Shown here: in pieces, positions 8,737-17,772 of the stretch
Position numbering within the stretch: position 1 is the stretch's first letter
Layout: each line of letters opens with the position of its first letter
DNA from: Chryseobacterium oryctis
Lineage (GTDB): Bacteria; Bacteroidota; Bacteroidia; Flavobacteriales; Weeksellaceae
NCBI RefSeq assembly: GCF_025971925.1
Contig: NZ_JAPDHV010000008.1
Coordinates: 79,908-143,907, forward strand
Direction of reading: 5' to 3'
Length of the DNA: 64,000 nucleotides
The notes under the pieces: generated by a model
Database searches by the model: none
Seen by the model: only the letters and a program-made list of their open reading frames with translations
Told to the model about the DNA's origin: nothing
Position numbers and translations under genes: made by a program

Positions 8737-9117
8737 TTATATGTTATTTTTACTTTTAAGTAAATCTCTGATTTCAGTCAATAACTTCTGATCTTCAGTT
8801 GGTCCCGCAGGAGCTGCTTCTTCTTTCTTTACAACCTTATTAGCTCCCTTTATGATCCAGAAAAGAACCATTGCAATACACAAAAAGCTAATTACTGCAG
8901 AAAGGAAATTACCATAAGCTACACCATTCCAAGAAAGTTTTGAAATATTTTCAGCACCAGCAGCTTTAAGAGCAGGATTTAATAGTAATGGAGTTACTAC
9001 GTCCTCAACTAAAGACGAAACAATTTTTCCGAATGCACCACCGATGATTACACCGACAGCTAGATCTAATACATTGCCCTTAAAAGCAAACTCTTTAAAT
9101 TCCTTGACAAATCCCAT
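8737..9117 (-). CDS. mscL: Large-conductance mechanosensitive channel MscL
   Basis: A 126-residue protein of the typical MscL length. It starts with an amphipathic helix and FKEFAFKGNV, followed by the glycine-rich pore-lining TM1 (LAVGVIIGGAFGKIV), a periplasmic loop, TM2 (about residues 72-90) and a charged C-terminal bundle helix. The pentameric channel opens under membrane tension to release solutes on osmotic downshock. A TAnnTTTG element read on the minus strand (9146-9153) lies about 30 bp before the ATG. Confidence 0.95.
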   Translation of the reverse strand: MGFVKEFKEFAFKGNVLDLAVGVIIGGAFGKIVSSLVEDVVTPLLLNPALKAAGAENISKLSWNGVAYGNFLSAVISFLCIAMVLFWIIKGANKVVKKEEAAPAGPTEDQKLLTEIRDLLKSKNNI

Positions 9118-9258
9118 AATTTATATTTTTTAATTAATTTACACACAAAAGTAACAATTTAAAACTTTAATTTTCGATACTTTTGTTAGTTTTTCAATTT
9201 CACATTTACTGATTCGGAAAGAATGAGTAAATTTAATTTAATAAAAAAAACAATTTCT

Positions 9259-10770
9259 ATGAAAATTTTCTCTGCAGAGCAGATTCGCAATTGTGATCAA
9301 TATACGATTGCTAATGAACCCATTTTATCAATACAGCTAATGGAAAGGGCGGCTTTTGCCTGTGTTAACTGGATTTCCGAAAACTGCAAAAACCACAGAA
9401 ATTTTGCAATATTTTGTGGTAACGGTAATAATGGAGGTGATGGTTTAGCTATTGCCAAAATGCTTTATTTCAAAGGGTTTGATGTTGATGTTTTTGTGGA
9501 TTCAAAAGCAAAATTTTCAGATGATGCTAATATAAACTTTAGAGAATTAAGAGAAGTTTCAGGGATTTTAATAAAGAGTTTTAAAGATGTAGATAATTAT
9601 CGTTTTGATAGTAGAACAATTATTATTGATGCCTTGTTTGGGACAGGATTATCTCGAAATTTAGAAGGCGAATTTAAAGATTTGGTTGATACTTTAAACT
9701 CGAAAAATAGTTTCAAAATATCAATAGATACTCCTTCTGGACTTTTTGCAGACAAAAATATAGATGAAAATTCAACGGTTTTTAGAGCTGATTATACTTT
9801 AAGTTTTCAGTTTTGGAAAAAGAGTTTTTTACATCCTGAAACAGGACAATATACAGGAAAAGTTGAAATTTTAGATATTAATTTAAGCCAGGAATATATT
9901 CTCCAAACAGAAACAGATGATTTTGTAATTTGCGATAGAGTAAATAATATTTTAAAGCCACGAAATGATTTTTCGCATAAGGGAACTTACGGCAAGGTAA
10001 CGATAGTTGCAGGAAGTTATGGTAAAATGGGAGCTGCTGTCTTGGCTGTAAAATCGGCTTTGAGAACAGGTGCTGGATTGGCTTTTGCACATGCACCAAA
10101 ATGTGGTTATGAAATTCTTCAGACTTCCTGTCCGGAAGCTATATTTATTGAAGGAGGAAACGAAATTGTAGATACAATTTCTTTACAAGAAGATTGTGTT
10201 TATGGAATAGGTCCAGGATTGGGAACAGATGAGAAAACTAAAGAAGCTGTTTTGGAATTCCTTAAAAATAATTCTAAGCCTCTAGTTTTAGATGCTGATG
10301 CATTAAATATCGTTGCTCAAAATCAAGATAATTTTAAGCTTATTCCTAAAAAATCTATCATTACTCCACACCCAAAAGAGTTTGAAAGACTATTTGGTGA
10401 AACTGAAAATTCATTTGAAAGACTGGAATTAGCAAAGAAGAAAACAAAAGAATTGGATATAATCATTGTTTTGAAGGATCATCATACTCAAATCATTACT
10501 CCAGAAGGAAGGGTTTATTATAATATTACAGGAAATTCAGGGTTAGCAAAAGGAGGTAGTGGAGATGTTTTGACGGGTATTATTACTTCTTTTTTAGCTC
10601 AAGGATATTCTGAAGAACACGCTGCAATTTTGGGAATTTACTTACATGGTAGAGCAGCCGATTTTGCCGCTGAAAAGTATTCTAAAGAAGCGATGCTTCC
10701 AACAGATGTGATTAATGAATTTGGAAAGGTCTTTGAAGATATCAACAGAAAGATAGAATCAGAATTATAG
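9259..10770 (+). CDS. nnr: Bifunctional NAD(P)HX epimerase / ADP-dependent NAD(P)HX dehydratase
   Basis: A 503-residue two-domain repair enzyme starting at MKIFSAEQ; the ATG at 9223 would add 12 basic residues without family support. The N-terminal YjeF_N epimerase domain shows GNGNNGGDG near residues 55-63. The C-terminal ribokinase-like dehydratase domain shows GIGPGLGT near 316, an NPKE/HPKEFERL-like segment, and GSGDVLTG near 424 with the catalytic aspartate. It restores hydrated NADH and NADPH. A TACTTTTG element lies at 9178-9185, divergent from mscL. Confidence 0.93.
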   Translation: MKIFSAEQIRNCDQYTIANEPILSIQLMERAAFACVNWISENCKNHRNFAIFCGNGNNGGDGLAIAKMLYFKGFDVDVFVDSKAKFSDDANINFRELREVSGILIKSFKDVDNYRFDSRTIIIDALFGTGLSRNLEGEFKDLVDTLNSKNSFKISIDTPSGLFADKNIDENSTVFRADYTLSFQFWKKSFLHPETGQYTGKVEILDINLSQEYILQTETDDFVICDRVNNILKPRNDFSHKGTYGKVTIVAGSYGKMGAAVLAVKSALRTGAGLAFAHAPKCGYEILQTSCPEAIFIEGGNEIVDTISLQEDCVYGIGPGLGTDEKTKEAVLEFLKNNSKPLVLDADALNIVAQNQDNFKLIPKKSIITPHPKEFERLFGETENSFERLELAKKKTKELDIIIVLKDHHTQIITPEGRVYYNITGNSGLAKGGSGDVLTGIITSFLAQGYSEEHAAILGIYLHGRAADFAAEKYSKEAMLPTDVINEFGKVFEDINRKIESEL

Positions 10771-10785
10771 TAGAAAAATAGATAC

Positions 10786-10825
10786 AAAAAAAGCAGATTT
10801 GTAAATTTTACAAATCTGCTTTTTT
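10786..10825. terminator. Bidirectional terminator, nnr / lgt
   Basis: A 14-bp perfect stem (AGCAGATTTGTAAA and its complement) around one base, with A-run before and T-run after. Confidence 0.85.
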
Positions 10826-10842
10826 CTTTATTAATTTTAAAA

Positions 10843-12111
10843 CTATTGAGGCTTTTCGTTTTCTGCCTGAGTTATTTTAAATTTTTTAGAAACAAACATA
10901 ATCACAAAACCTGCAATCATAAAAGGAATTGAAAGAACTTGTCCAGTGTTTAGCCCTGCAAATTGAATAAATTCATCACCTTGAGGTTCTTTTAAAAACT
11001 CTACAAAGAACCTGATTGCCCAAAGAATAATAAAAAATAATCCGAACAGCCATCCTTGCTGATATTTTTTGTTAGTTTTTCTATACAAAATCCATAAAAG
11101 AACAAATAAACAAACGTATCCGAAGGCTTCAAATAATTGTGCCGGATAACGAGGAACTGTTAAACCATATTCGCTGCTTTGTTGTGGGAAAAGTAATGCA
11201 AAAGGAGAGTTGGGATCAACTTGTTTTCCGATGATTTCAGAATTGAAGAAATTGCCCATTCTTACAAAAGCTCCTCCTAATGCAACCACAATTCCTAATC
11301 TGTCGTATACCCAGAAAGGATTTTTCTTGATAATTTTATAGGAATAATATAATGTAGTGAAAATTAATGCGATTGTAGCTCCATGACTTGCCAGACCAGA
11401 AAAGCCAGTGAATTTTATACCATTTTTAGTGCTTATTGGTAAAAAGACACTCCAGAAATCTTCTTTGAAAAGTTCTGGTTGATAGAAAATTACATGTCCC
11501 ATTCTTGCTCCAAGAATTGTCCCTATCAATGTCCAAGTGAAAAGAGGTTCAAGATATTTTTGATTTACATTATCAATTTTAAAAATTTTCGTCATTAAAA
11601 CATATCCGAGACCAAATGCAAAAACAAACATTAAGCTATAAAAATGGAGTGTAAATGGTCCCAGTTTTATACCTTTTGAGGGATCCCAGATTTTGAAAGA
11701 TGTTTCCAGTTCTACATTGTCTGAAGAAGCGATTGGCTTGTCAGATTTTACAGCGTATTTAAACTTTTCAGCATTTTCTTGTGAAGCAGGAACATCAATT
11801 AATTTAAAATTTTTATCAAAAAACTGGTATTTTGAGTCTTTTAGTTTATTTAATGTTAATATGTTGGAGTTGTACGGATTGGGTTCAACATTAGATTCAT
11901 TCAATATAATTAAAGTATTTCCGTCAACTTTTCTGTCCGGGAAAATATTTAAGTCTCCAAGTTCGGTTGTAGAATATATTTTTACGGGAACGTTTGTAGA
12001 ATTTACTTTCAAAGTTCCATCAGATAAACCTTCCGGATAGTTTTGCGCAAAAGTAAATTGCACTAAGAAGGCAAATATTGTGAGGTAGATTCTGAAAAAA
12101 ATATTGTTCAT
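10843..12111 (-). CDS. lgt: Prolipoprotein diacylglyceryl transferase with N-terminal extension
   Basis: A 422-residue protein, about 130-150 residues longer than typical Lgt. The C-terminal part from about residue 150 is a polytopic Lgt: GLASHGA corresponds to the HGG catalytic motif region, RMGNFFNSE to the conserved R-x-GN-F-N-x-E motif, and RYPAQLFEA to the R-x-P-x-QLYE motif. It transfers diacylglycerol from phosphatidylglycerol to the lipobox cysteine of prolipoproteins. The first about 145 residues carry a signal-peptide-like segment (1-22) and a soluble beta-rich region, so this part should be periplasmic. yidD lies just upstream (33 bp). The gene ends at a shared terminator. Confidence 0.9.
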   Translation of the reverse strand: MNNIFFRIYLTIFAFLVQFTFAQNYPEGLSDGTLKVNSTNVPVKIYSTTELGDLNIFPDRKVDGNTLIILNESNVEPNPYNSNILTLNKLKDSKYQFFDKNFKLIDVPASQENAEKFKYAVKSDKPIASSDNVELETSFKIWDPSKGIKLGPFTLHFYSLMFVFAFGLGYVLMTKIFKIDNVNQKYLEPLFTWTLIGTILGARMGHVIFYQPELFKEDFWSVFLPISTKNGIKFTGFSGLASHGATIALIFTTLYYSYKIIKKNPFWVYDRLGIVVALGGAFVRMGNFFNSEIIGKQVDPNSPFALLFPQQSSEYGLTVPRYPAQLFEAFGYVCLFVLLWILYRKTNKKYQQGWLFGLFFIILWAIRFFVEFLKEPQGDEFIQFAGLNTGQVLSIPFMIAGFVIMFVSKKFKITQAENEKPQ

Positions 12112-12144
12112 ATTTATTTTTTTTAGTACGTTTTTTATTAAAAT

Positions 12145-12387
12145 TTATTTCTTTGGTGGAACTGGGTCGTAGCCACTTCCTCCCCAAGGATGACATCTTG
12201 CTATTCTTTTTAAACCAAGCCAAAATCCTTTAAAAATACCATGAACCTGCAATGATTTTAGCACATAATGTGAACAGGTAGGCTCATAACGGCAATTTTT
12301 GGGAAGTAAAGGCGAAATAAACCATTGGTAAAATTTTATTAAAATTACCAGAGGAAAAGTGATTATTTTATTGAATGTAAGTTTCAA
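12145..12387 (-). CDS. yidD: Membrane protein insertion efficiency factor YidD
   Basis: An 80-residue YidD. The family core is visible: a hydrophobic helix with YQWFISPLL, then [10 protein letters not shown] with two conserved cysteines, a [11 protein letters not shown] segment, and GYDPVP at the end. It assists YidC-dependent insertion at the inner membrane. The only start giving the full family N-terminus is a TTG at 12385-12387; there is no in-frame ATG before the conserved core. It lies directly upstream of lgt and diverges from rarA. Confidence 0.9.
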   Translation of the reverse strand: MKLTFNKIITFPLVILIKFYQWFISPLLPKNCRYEPTCSHYVLKSLQVHGIFKGFWLGLKRIARCHPWGGSGYDPVPPKK

Positions 12388-12579
12388 AACATTGCAAAAA
12401 TAGGGTAAAAAATTGAAAATTAGTTTAATTTTGTTATAAGTTTAGAGACAGTAAACAGGGGTTCGTCGGATATAATCGGGTGTTTGTCGATGAGGCGTTT
12501 TCAATGGTGTGAAAACTGGATTTTTAAGCTTTTTTTTTGAACTTTATATTGTAGTTTACTTTAAAATTAAATCAAAATC

Positions 12580-13857
12580 TTGAGTCAAAATATTCCTTTA
12601 GCAGAAAAATTGAGACCTAAAACTTTAGATGATGTTTTAGGGCAGGAGCATCTTACCGGAGAAAAAGGTACTATTAGAAAAATGATTAATAATAATACCT
12701 TGAATTCTCTTATTTTTTGGGGACCTCCCGGAACAGGAAAAACAACTCTTGCGGAGATTGTTTCTGAAAAATCGGGTAGAAAGTTTTATAAACTTTCGGC
12801 AGTATCGTCTGGGGTGAAAGATGTTCGGGATGTGATTGAAGATGCGAAAAAACAAAATTTGTTTTCAGGAAAATCACCAATTTTATTTATTGATGAAATT
12901 CACCGTTTTAATAAATCCCAGCAAGATTCTCTTCTTCATGCAGTGGAAAAAGGCTGGATTGTTTTGATTGGTGCAACTACGGAAAATCCTAGTTTTGAGG
13001 TGGTTTCTGCATTGCTTTCCAGAAGTCAGGTGTATATTTTAAAGGCTTTGAGCTATGAGAAGTTAGAAGAACTAATCGATATTGCTCTTAAAAGATATAA
13101 TCAGGATGAAAAAACTGATTTTGAAATTGTCGATAAACAGGCTTTTATTCAATATTCCGGAGGAGATGGCAGGAAACTGATTAATTCTGTTGAATTGGTT
13201 TTGAACCAGTATAAAAATTCAGGTAAAAAAGAAATTACAAATGATGATGTGCTTGAAGTTTTACAGGAAACAATGGCGCTTTATGATAAAAACGGAGAGC
13301 AGCATTACGATATTATTTCGGCATTTATAAAATCAATGAGAGGAAGTGACCCAAATGGAGCGGTTTATTGGTTGGCAAGAATGATTGCAGGAGGTGAGGA
13401 TATCAAATTTATAGCAAGAAGGATGGTTATTTTAGCAGCAGAAGATATTGGGTTGGCAAATCCGAATGCGTTGGTAATTGCTAATAATTGTTTTCAGGCT
13501 GTGAATGTAATCGGAAACCCTGAAGCGAGAATTATTTTGAGTGAGACTGCGGTTTATTTGGCAGTTTCTCCGAAAAGCAATTCTACCTATATGGCTATAA
13601 ATGATGCTTTGGCTTTGGTGAAACAAACAGGTAATTTGCCTGTGCCTTTGCATTTGAGAAATGCTCCGACAAAACTAATGAAGGATTTGGACTATGGAAA
13701 AGAATACAAATATGCACATTCTTATGAAGGGAGCTTTGTGGAACAGGATTTTCTTCCTGAGGAAATTAAAAATGTTAAGCTTTATGAACCTGGAAACAAT
13801 AGCACAGAGAAAAAAATCTATGAAGAATTAAAGAAAAAATGGAATGATAAATATTAA
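12580..13857 (+). CDS. rarA: Replication-associated recombination protein A (MgsA/WRNIP1 family AAA ATPase)
   Basis: A 425-residue clamp-loader-like AAA+ ATPase. Walker A is GPPGTGKTT (about residues 47-55), Walker B is LFIDEIHRF (about 104-112), and a sensor segment GATTENPS follows. The C-terminal half (about 230-425) is the tetramerisation region with conserved DPNGAVYWLARM and LLPEEI-like ends. It acts at stalled forks and interacts with SSB. The start is a TTG (SQNIPLAEKLRP is the conserved N-terminus), so a non-ATG start is well supported. A terminator shared with the convergent gene follows. Confidence 0.92.
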   Translation: MSQNIPLAEKLRPKTLDDVLGQEHLTGEKGTIRKMINNNTLNSLIFWGPPGTGKTTLAEIVSEKSGRKFYKLSAVSSGVKDVRDVIEDAKKQNLFSGKSPILFIDEIHRFNKSQQDSLLHAVEKGWIVLIGATTENPSFEVVSALLSRSQVYILKALSYEKLEELIDIALKRYNQDEKTDFEIVDKQAFIQYSGGDGRKLINSVELVLNQYKNSGKKEITNDDVLEVLQETMALYDKNGEQHYDIISAFIKSMRGSDPNGAVYWLARMIAGGEDIKFIARRMVILAAEDIGLANPNALVIANNCFQAVNVIGNPEARIILSETAVYLAVSPKSNSTYMAINDALALVKQTGNLPVPLHLRNAPTKLMKDLDYGKEYKYAHSYEGSFVEQDFLPEEIKNVKLYEPGNNSTEKKIYEELKKKWNDKY

Positions 13858-13887
13858 AAAAGGATACTCAATCGAGTATCCTTTTTT
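13856..13887. terminator. Bidirectional terminator after rarA
   Basis: GGATACTC and GAGTATCC pair around AATC, with flanking A6 and T6 runs; the genes on both sides converge on it. Confidence 0.85.
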
Positions 13888-13905
13888 AGTGTATAATTGG
13901 AGAAA

Positions 13906-14340
13906 TTATCTTAAAGTACTGATGAACAAAGATTTTTTACCATTGTTATCTTTTACTTCCATTTTCGCTAAGATATCACCAAAAACTTTAGTTTCAGTAT
14001 TTGAAAATTCATATCCATCAATGAAAACAGGTGTATTGTTTGGTAATTGATATTGTTCGTTAAGCTGTGCAAGAGTTATTTTATCCAAGCCATCAAAACC
14101 ATTTTTGATTTTATACTCCGTTAAACCTTTTTCAGCAATAGAACTGTATTTTTTAAGGTTTTGTGGTAGGTTGGCTGATGTTTTATAAACATTAGAGCTC
14201 TGTACAATGCTTTTTTTAGCATTAAACATATCTACTGTTCCGATGACATCATTGGCAACAGCAAATCGTGTTGTTGGGTTCTTCTGAGCAAATAAAGTTA
14301 CAGAAGCAAATAATAATAAAGAGTAGAAGATTTTTTTCAT
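13906..14340 (-). CDS. Secreted protein of unknown function
   Basis: A 144-residue protein with a signal peptide (about residues 1-18, LFASVTLFAQ). The mature part is about 125 residues, mixed alpha/beta, without cysteines or a recognisable motif; the C-terminal half contains a PVFIDGY strand and a charged end. I do not recognise the family. It is monocistronic, ending at the rarA terminator, and separated by 107 bp from the DUF2339 remnant upstream. Confidence 0.6.
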   Translation of the reverse strand: MKKIFYSLLLFASVTLFAQKNPTTRFAVANDVIGTVDMFNAKKSIVQSSNVYKTSANLPQNLKKYSSIAEKGLTEYKIKNGFDGLDKITLAQLNEQYQLPNNTPVFIDGYEFSNTETKVFGDILAKMEVKDNNGKKSLFISTLR

Positions 14341-14447
14341 AACTGGAGAATATGTATCAATTAAAAATTGCGATAAATATAGTTATTTTTTATAAAAATT
14401 GAATAGATTTTCCTATAAATTTAATAATTAATCATAAAATAAAGATT

Positions 14448-14822
14448 TTATTGAGATTTTGTATTCTTATTTTCAAGGTTTTCTTCTTTTTTATCTACCA
14501 TATTTTTGATGATGTTCTTTAATCTCTGGAATGTAAATGAGCTTAAAAGCAAGATGATTCCTAAGATTATAAAAGCTATTATTCTAGAAACATTATCCAT
14601 CTGCCAAACATCATAAGTGTAGAGTTTTAAAATCATAACTCCAATTAATACAAAACCTATTTTATTAAGTTCAGAAAGAGATTTTTTTAATCCTAAATAA
14701 ATGAAAATACTTGAAAGAATCGCCCATATTATCGGTAAATATAGAATGCTGAAATGGCTTTGAAGATCATAAGATTCTGCAATGTTTTTTGCATTTGATA
14801 AGATATATATGATAAAGTTCAA
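14448..14822 (-). pseudogene. Detached C-terminal part of the DUF2339 membrane protein
   Basis: This frame encodes about 124 residues with three hydrophobic segments, a KLYTYDVW segment and a final LLLSSFTFQRLKN-like helix. Those are typical of the C-terminus of DUF2339 proteins, whose main body lies in another frame at 14767-16671. The two frames overlap by 56 bp and there is no ATG at the start of this one. Removing one base from the six-T run at 14785-14790 would join them into one protein of about 740 residues. It is therefore either a frameshift mutation or a sequencing error, not a separate gene. Confidence 0.7.
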
Positions 14823-16671
14823 AGCTTATAAGATTGATTATAGCGAATGATAATAGCCAATAAGAGAACCTGTTTTTAGTGAAATTTGATTTTGGAATAA
14901 TTCTCCAAGTTATAAAAATGAAAGGAATTAAATACAAGAGATGAAAAGCATAAAAATCTTTCTGAAGTTTATTGACAAGAATAGAATCAATAACTTCTGA
15001 TGAAACAAAAGCACTATTAATGATTATCAATAACATAAAGATGTAGATAATGGCTGTTTCGAGAAATTTATTAAGCTTTAGAATTTTTCTTAAAAGTAAT
15101 AATATAAGAATGTAGCAAAGACTGTATAAAAAACTTATACTCAGAATCACAGAATATAGTTTTTCAGAGGTCTGATAAATGATTTCAAATAGTAAAGCAA
15201 GATAAATTACCCCATAACTTATAAAAGTGAAAAGGTCTTCAAAAAGATTAGTTTTTTCTTCTTTATCACTATCACTGAGTTTTCTTAATAAAATCAGATT
15301 AAAAAGTGTTGTAACTGCCGTTACGGAAGTTGTTAAAAATACTGGATTGAAAATAATATTTAAATTTTTTGAATTAAAATATTCTGTCCATGTAACTAAT
15401 TGTGAAATGATAACCAATGGAAATAAAACATAGAAACAATTTTTGAAGATATTTTGTCTGGTTTTTTTCCAAATAAATAATAATAAAGAGGCTTCAATTG
15501 CCCAAACACTTGTTATTAAATGTGCTTTGAATTGTAGAGCTATGGTGAGTGTGACAAGACTGATTGTAATTGCTGTAAATACAGAATAATTTGTTCCAAA
15601 ATCTTTCTTTTTATATTCTTTGAGAAGAAAAAAGCCATTTATGAGAGCAAAAATAAATGGGAAAATAAATATCGGAGTGTATTTTAATTCATTAAAAATA
15701 TAAACCAACCCAATTATACTTGAGAAGTTGATTAATACTAACATCAGAATATCTCCTGATGAAAGTTTATTCGACTTAAAGTAGTTCTGTAGTGCATATG
15801 CGTAGAAAATAAGATAAGTCAGAATATAGAATAAGATGGAAAGGCTTTCTGTTTTATCAATAGTCCAATTGAAAAGATAAGCATTAGTAAAAGCAAAAGA
15901 AATCCAACCAACGCTTCTCCAGTTTTTGAGGAAAACGATGATGAGCATTCCTATGTTTAAAACCATTAAATAGGTAAATAGGAAAGGGTAGTTACTTTGA
16001 CCTGAGCTTATCATTAAAGGAGCTAAAAAACCACCAAATAATGAAAAAATAATTAAAATTTCACTTTTGTAATAATAAGAAACTGTAATTGAAAGTAGGG
16101 TAGTAATACAAGTCAGGATAAATGCAATATTTTGGCTGAAAAGATGATATTCTCTAAATGCAATGGTGATTGTGAAATATAAGACTGCAATTCCGCCTCC
16201 GGTAATAATTGATGAGAAAGCGTTGTAATTCTTTTTTAGAAAATGCCCGATTACCATTATAATTGTTCCGGTTGCAATTCCGATTCCTACTCTTGTGGTT
16301 TCTCCAATCCAGTTTTTATCGATGGCATATTTTACAAAATACCCGATTCCTAAAACAAGAGTTATAATTCCGATAATTGTTAAAGCATTTTGTTTCAAAA
16401 AATCGAAAATTGGAGCGCTCCAATCTTTTTGAGGTGTCTCTGGAGTTTTTTTCCTCACTTGATTTTGAGGTTGCTCAATTTCAGGAAGAGTAGTCTTAAA
16501 AGATGTTTGAGGTTGTATGGGATTTGTCTGTTGAAATTCAGCTTCTGTTTTAGGCTCTGTTTTTTTTGAATCTAGCTGAGAAATTCTATTTTCCAGCTCA
16601 TTGATTCTGTTATTTAGCCTGAAATAAATAAAAAGGATGATTATTATTAATATGATGATTGTGGCTTCCAT
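14767..16671 (-). CDS. DUF2339 polytopic membrane protein, C-terminus lost by frameshift
   Basis: A 634-residue protein with an N-terminal anchor (residues 1-20), a short coiled coil (about 22-40), a Pro/Gln-rich linker, and then about 18 hydrophobic segments from residue 95 onward. This matches the DUF2339 family of large membrane proteins of unknown function. The reading ends in a basic tail, KCKKHCRIL, unlike the hydrophobic family C-terminus. The missing end is found in the next frame (14448-14822). It is probably a full-length gene in relatives. The function of DUF2339 is unknown and context adds nothing. Confidence 0.75.
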   Translation of the reverse strand: MEATIIILIIIILFIYFRLNNRINELENRISQLDSKKTEPKTEAEFQQTNPIQPQTSFKTTLPEIEQPQNQVRKKTPETPQKDWSAPIFDFLKQNALTIIGIITLVLGIGYFVKYAIDKNWIGETTRVGIGIATGTIIMVIGHFLKKNYNAFSSIITGGGIAVLYFTITIAFREYHLFSQNIAFILTCITTLLSITVSYYYKSEILIIFSLFGGFLAPLMISSGQSNYPFLFTYLMVLNIGMLIIVFLKNWRSVGWISFAFTNAYLFNWTIDKTESLSILFYILTYLIFYAYALQNYFKSNKLSSGDILMLVLINFSSIIGLVYIFNELKYTPIFIFPFIFALINGFFLLKEYKKKDFGTNYSVFTAITISLVTLTIALQFKAHLITSVWAIEASLLLFIWKKTRQNIFKNCFYVLFPLVIISQLVTWTEYFNSKNLNIIFNPVFLTTSVTAVTTLFNLILLRKLSDSDKEEKTNLFEDLFTFISYGVIYLALLFEIIYQTSEKLYSVILSISFLYSLCYILILLLLRKILKLNKFLETAIIYIFMLLIIINSAFVSSEVIDSILVNKLQKDFYAFHLLYLIPFIFITWRIIPKSNFTKNRFSYWLLSFAIINLISFELYHIYLIKCKKHCRIL

Positions 16672-16720
16672 TTATTGGTTTTATTTTTCAAATATACTCA
16701 ATTGTAAAGTCTATAAATAA

Positions 16721-16751
16721 TTAATCCATCAACAATTATGATGGATTAATT
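16721..16751 (-). terminator. Hairpin after the 16783 fibre-like gene
   Basis: TTAATCCATC and GATGGATTAA form a 10-bp stem with a 9-base loop, just downstream of the minus-strand gene ending at 16783. The T-run after it is weak. Confidence 0.5.
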
Positions 16752-16782
16752 TTAATGGTTAAAAAATTAGAATGTTAAAAAT

Positions 16783-17502
16783 CTAATTAGACACTTTGTG
16801 AACAAAGAAAGAACCGGAACTAGAACCTAAAATTGAGTCGTCAAGAAGTGCTGAACTTATCAGTCCAAATGAAATTCTGTCTCCTGCTTGAAAAGTATAA
16901 AGAGAGTTAAGGCTGCTCTCGGAAATTGTTACACTGAGTACCAGCGGAACATTTGCTCCGGCAAATGTTTGACTGTCAATAAGGGTTGCAACATTACTTC
17001 TAGTTCTCACGATTCCTATACCTGGTGAGTTTGCTAGAACAGAAGCTTGCACACCTGTTCCGTATCGAAAGTGATAACCTATTTCATATACTCCTGGGGA
17101 CGGGATGATATAGGTATTATCAGTATCTGAGAATAAGGCGCTATTTCCAACAGTTTTTTCTGCAGTAAGAAAATTAACGGCTCTAAATCCACTTGGAAAT
17201 AGAGCTAAAGATAATAAACTTATACCTGTTGTTTTTTTTGCTGCATATACAGAGATATCCGTATTCGCAGCATTAACTAACAGTTGAGGATCAATTTGGC
17301 TAACTTGGAAATCTCCGCCAGAATTCTGATTTACTGTTAGGATTTGCTGACCTGTGAGGTTGGTGACAATGGGAGTTTGTCTTACTTTCATTGTGCCATT
17401 TACATCTAACATGGCTGTAGGATTAGGTGTTCCAATCCCGACCTGAGAAAAAGCCGAAACAGATATTACTGCTCCAATAAGCTTAAAAATTTTGGTTTTC
17501 AT
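16783..17502 (-). CDS. Secreted fibre-like protein
   Basis: A 239-residue protein; ATG at 17502 gives a signal peptide (MKTKIFKLIG to FSQ), while the longer frame from 17541 adds 13 residues before it. After the signal comes VGIGTPNPTAMLDVNG, a repeat unit found in phage tail fibres, S74-peptidase proteins and many Bacteroidota secreted proteins. The rest is beta-rich and ends in a domain of about 120 residues (from about residue 115) that may resemble a C1q/TNF-like sandwich: it has the pattern of a final strand with F-x-V-x-K-V. No lipobox or type IX sorting domain is seen. A second member of the same type lies at 20880-21619. Confidence 0.6.
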   Translation of the reverse strand: MKTKIFKLIGAVISVSAFSQVGIGTPNPTAMLDVNGTMKVRQTPIVTNLTGQQILTVNQNSGGDFQVSQIDPQLLVNAANTDISVYAAKKTTGISLLSLALFPSGFRAVNFLTAEKTVGNSALFSDTDNTYIIPSPGVYEIGYHFRYGTGVQASVLANSPGIGIVRTRSNVATLIDSQTFAGANVPLVLSVTISESSLNSLYTFQAGDRISFGLISSALLDDSILGSSSGSFFVHKVSN

Positions 17503-17724
17503 AATTAAAACGTGGTATTTAGGCATTTTGAAATTACGCAAAAATTAAACCTTATTGTTGTAGAATTATTACTACGTTATTAATATGATGGTGTTTTTAT
17601 TAAATTTATTTGAAATTAGTTAAAAGTCTTTTTGTTGTTGATAGTTGTTATTATATCAATTGTATGTGATAAAATATTAAGGTTTATAAAAATTAAATTT
17701 TGAAATAGTTTTATATAGAAAGAG

Positions 17725-17750
17725 AAATCCTGCTGGTTTTAGCAGGATTT
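17725..17750 (-). terminator. Hairpin after pheA
   Basis: AAATCCTGCT and AGCAGGATTT pair around a 6-base loop downstream of pheA on the minus strand. The following T-rich tract is interrupted by C. Confidence 0.6.
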
Positions 17751-17772
17751 ATAATTTAACTTATTAAGTTCT

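Noticed and set aside
12020..12223. 67-codon minus-strand frame overlapping lgt and yidD
   Set aside because: It overlaps two conserved genes in another frame and has no recognisable motif.
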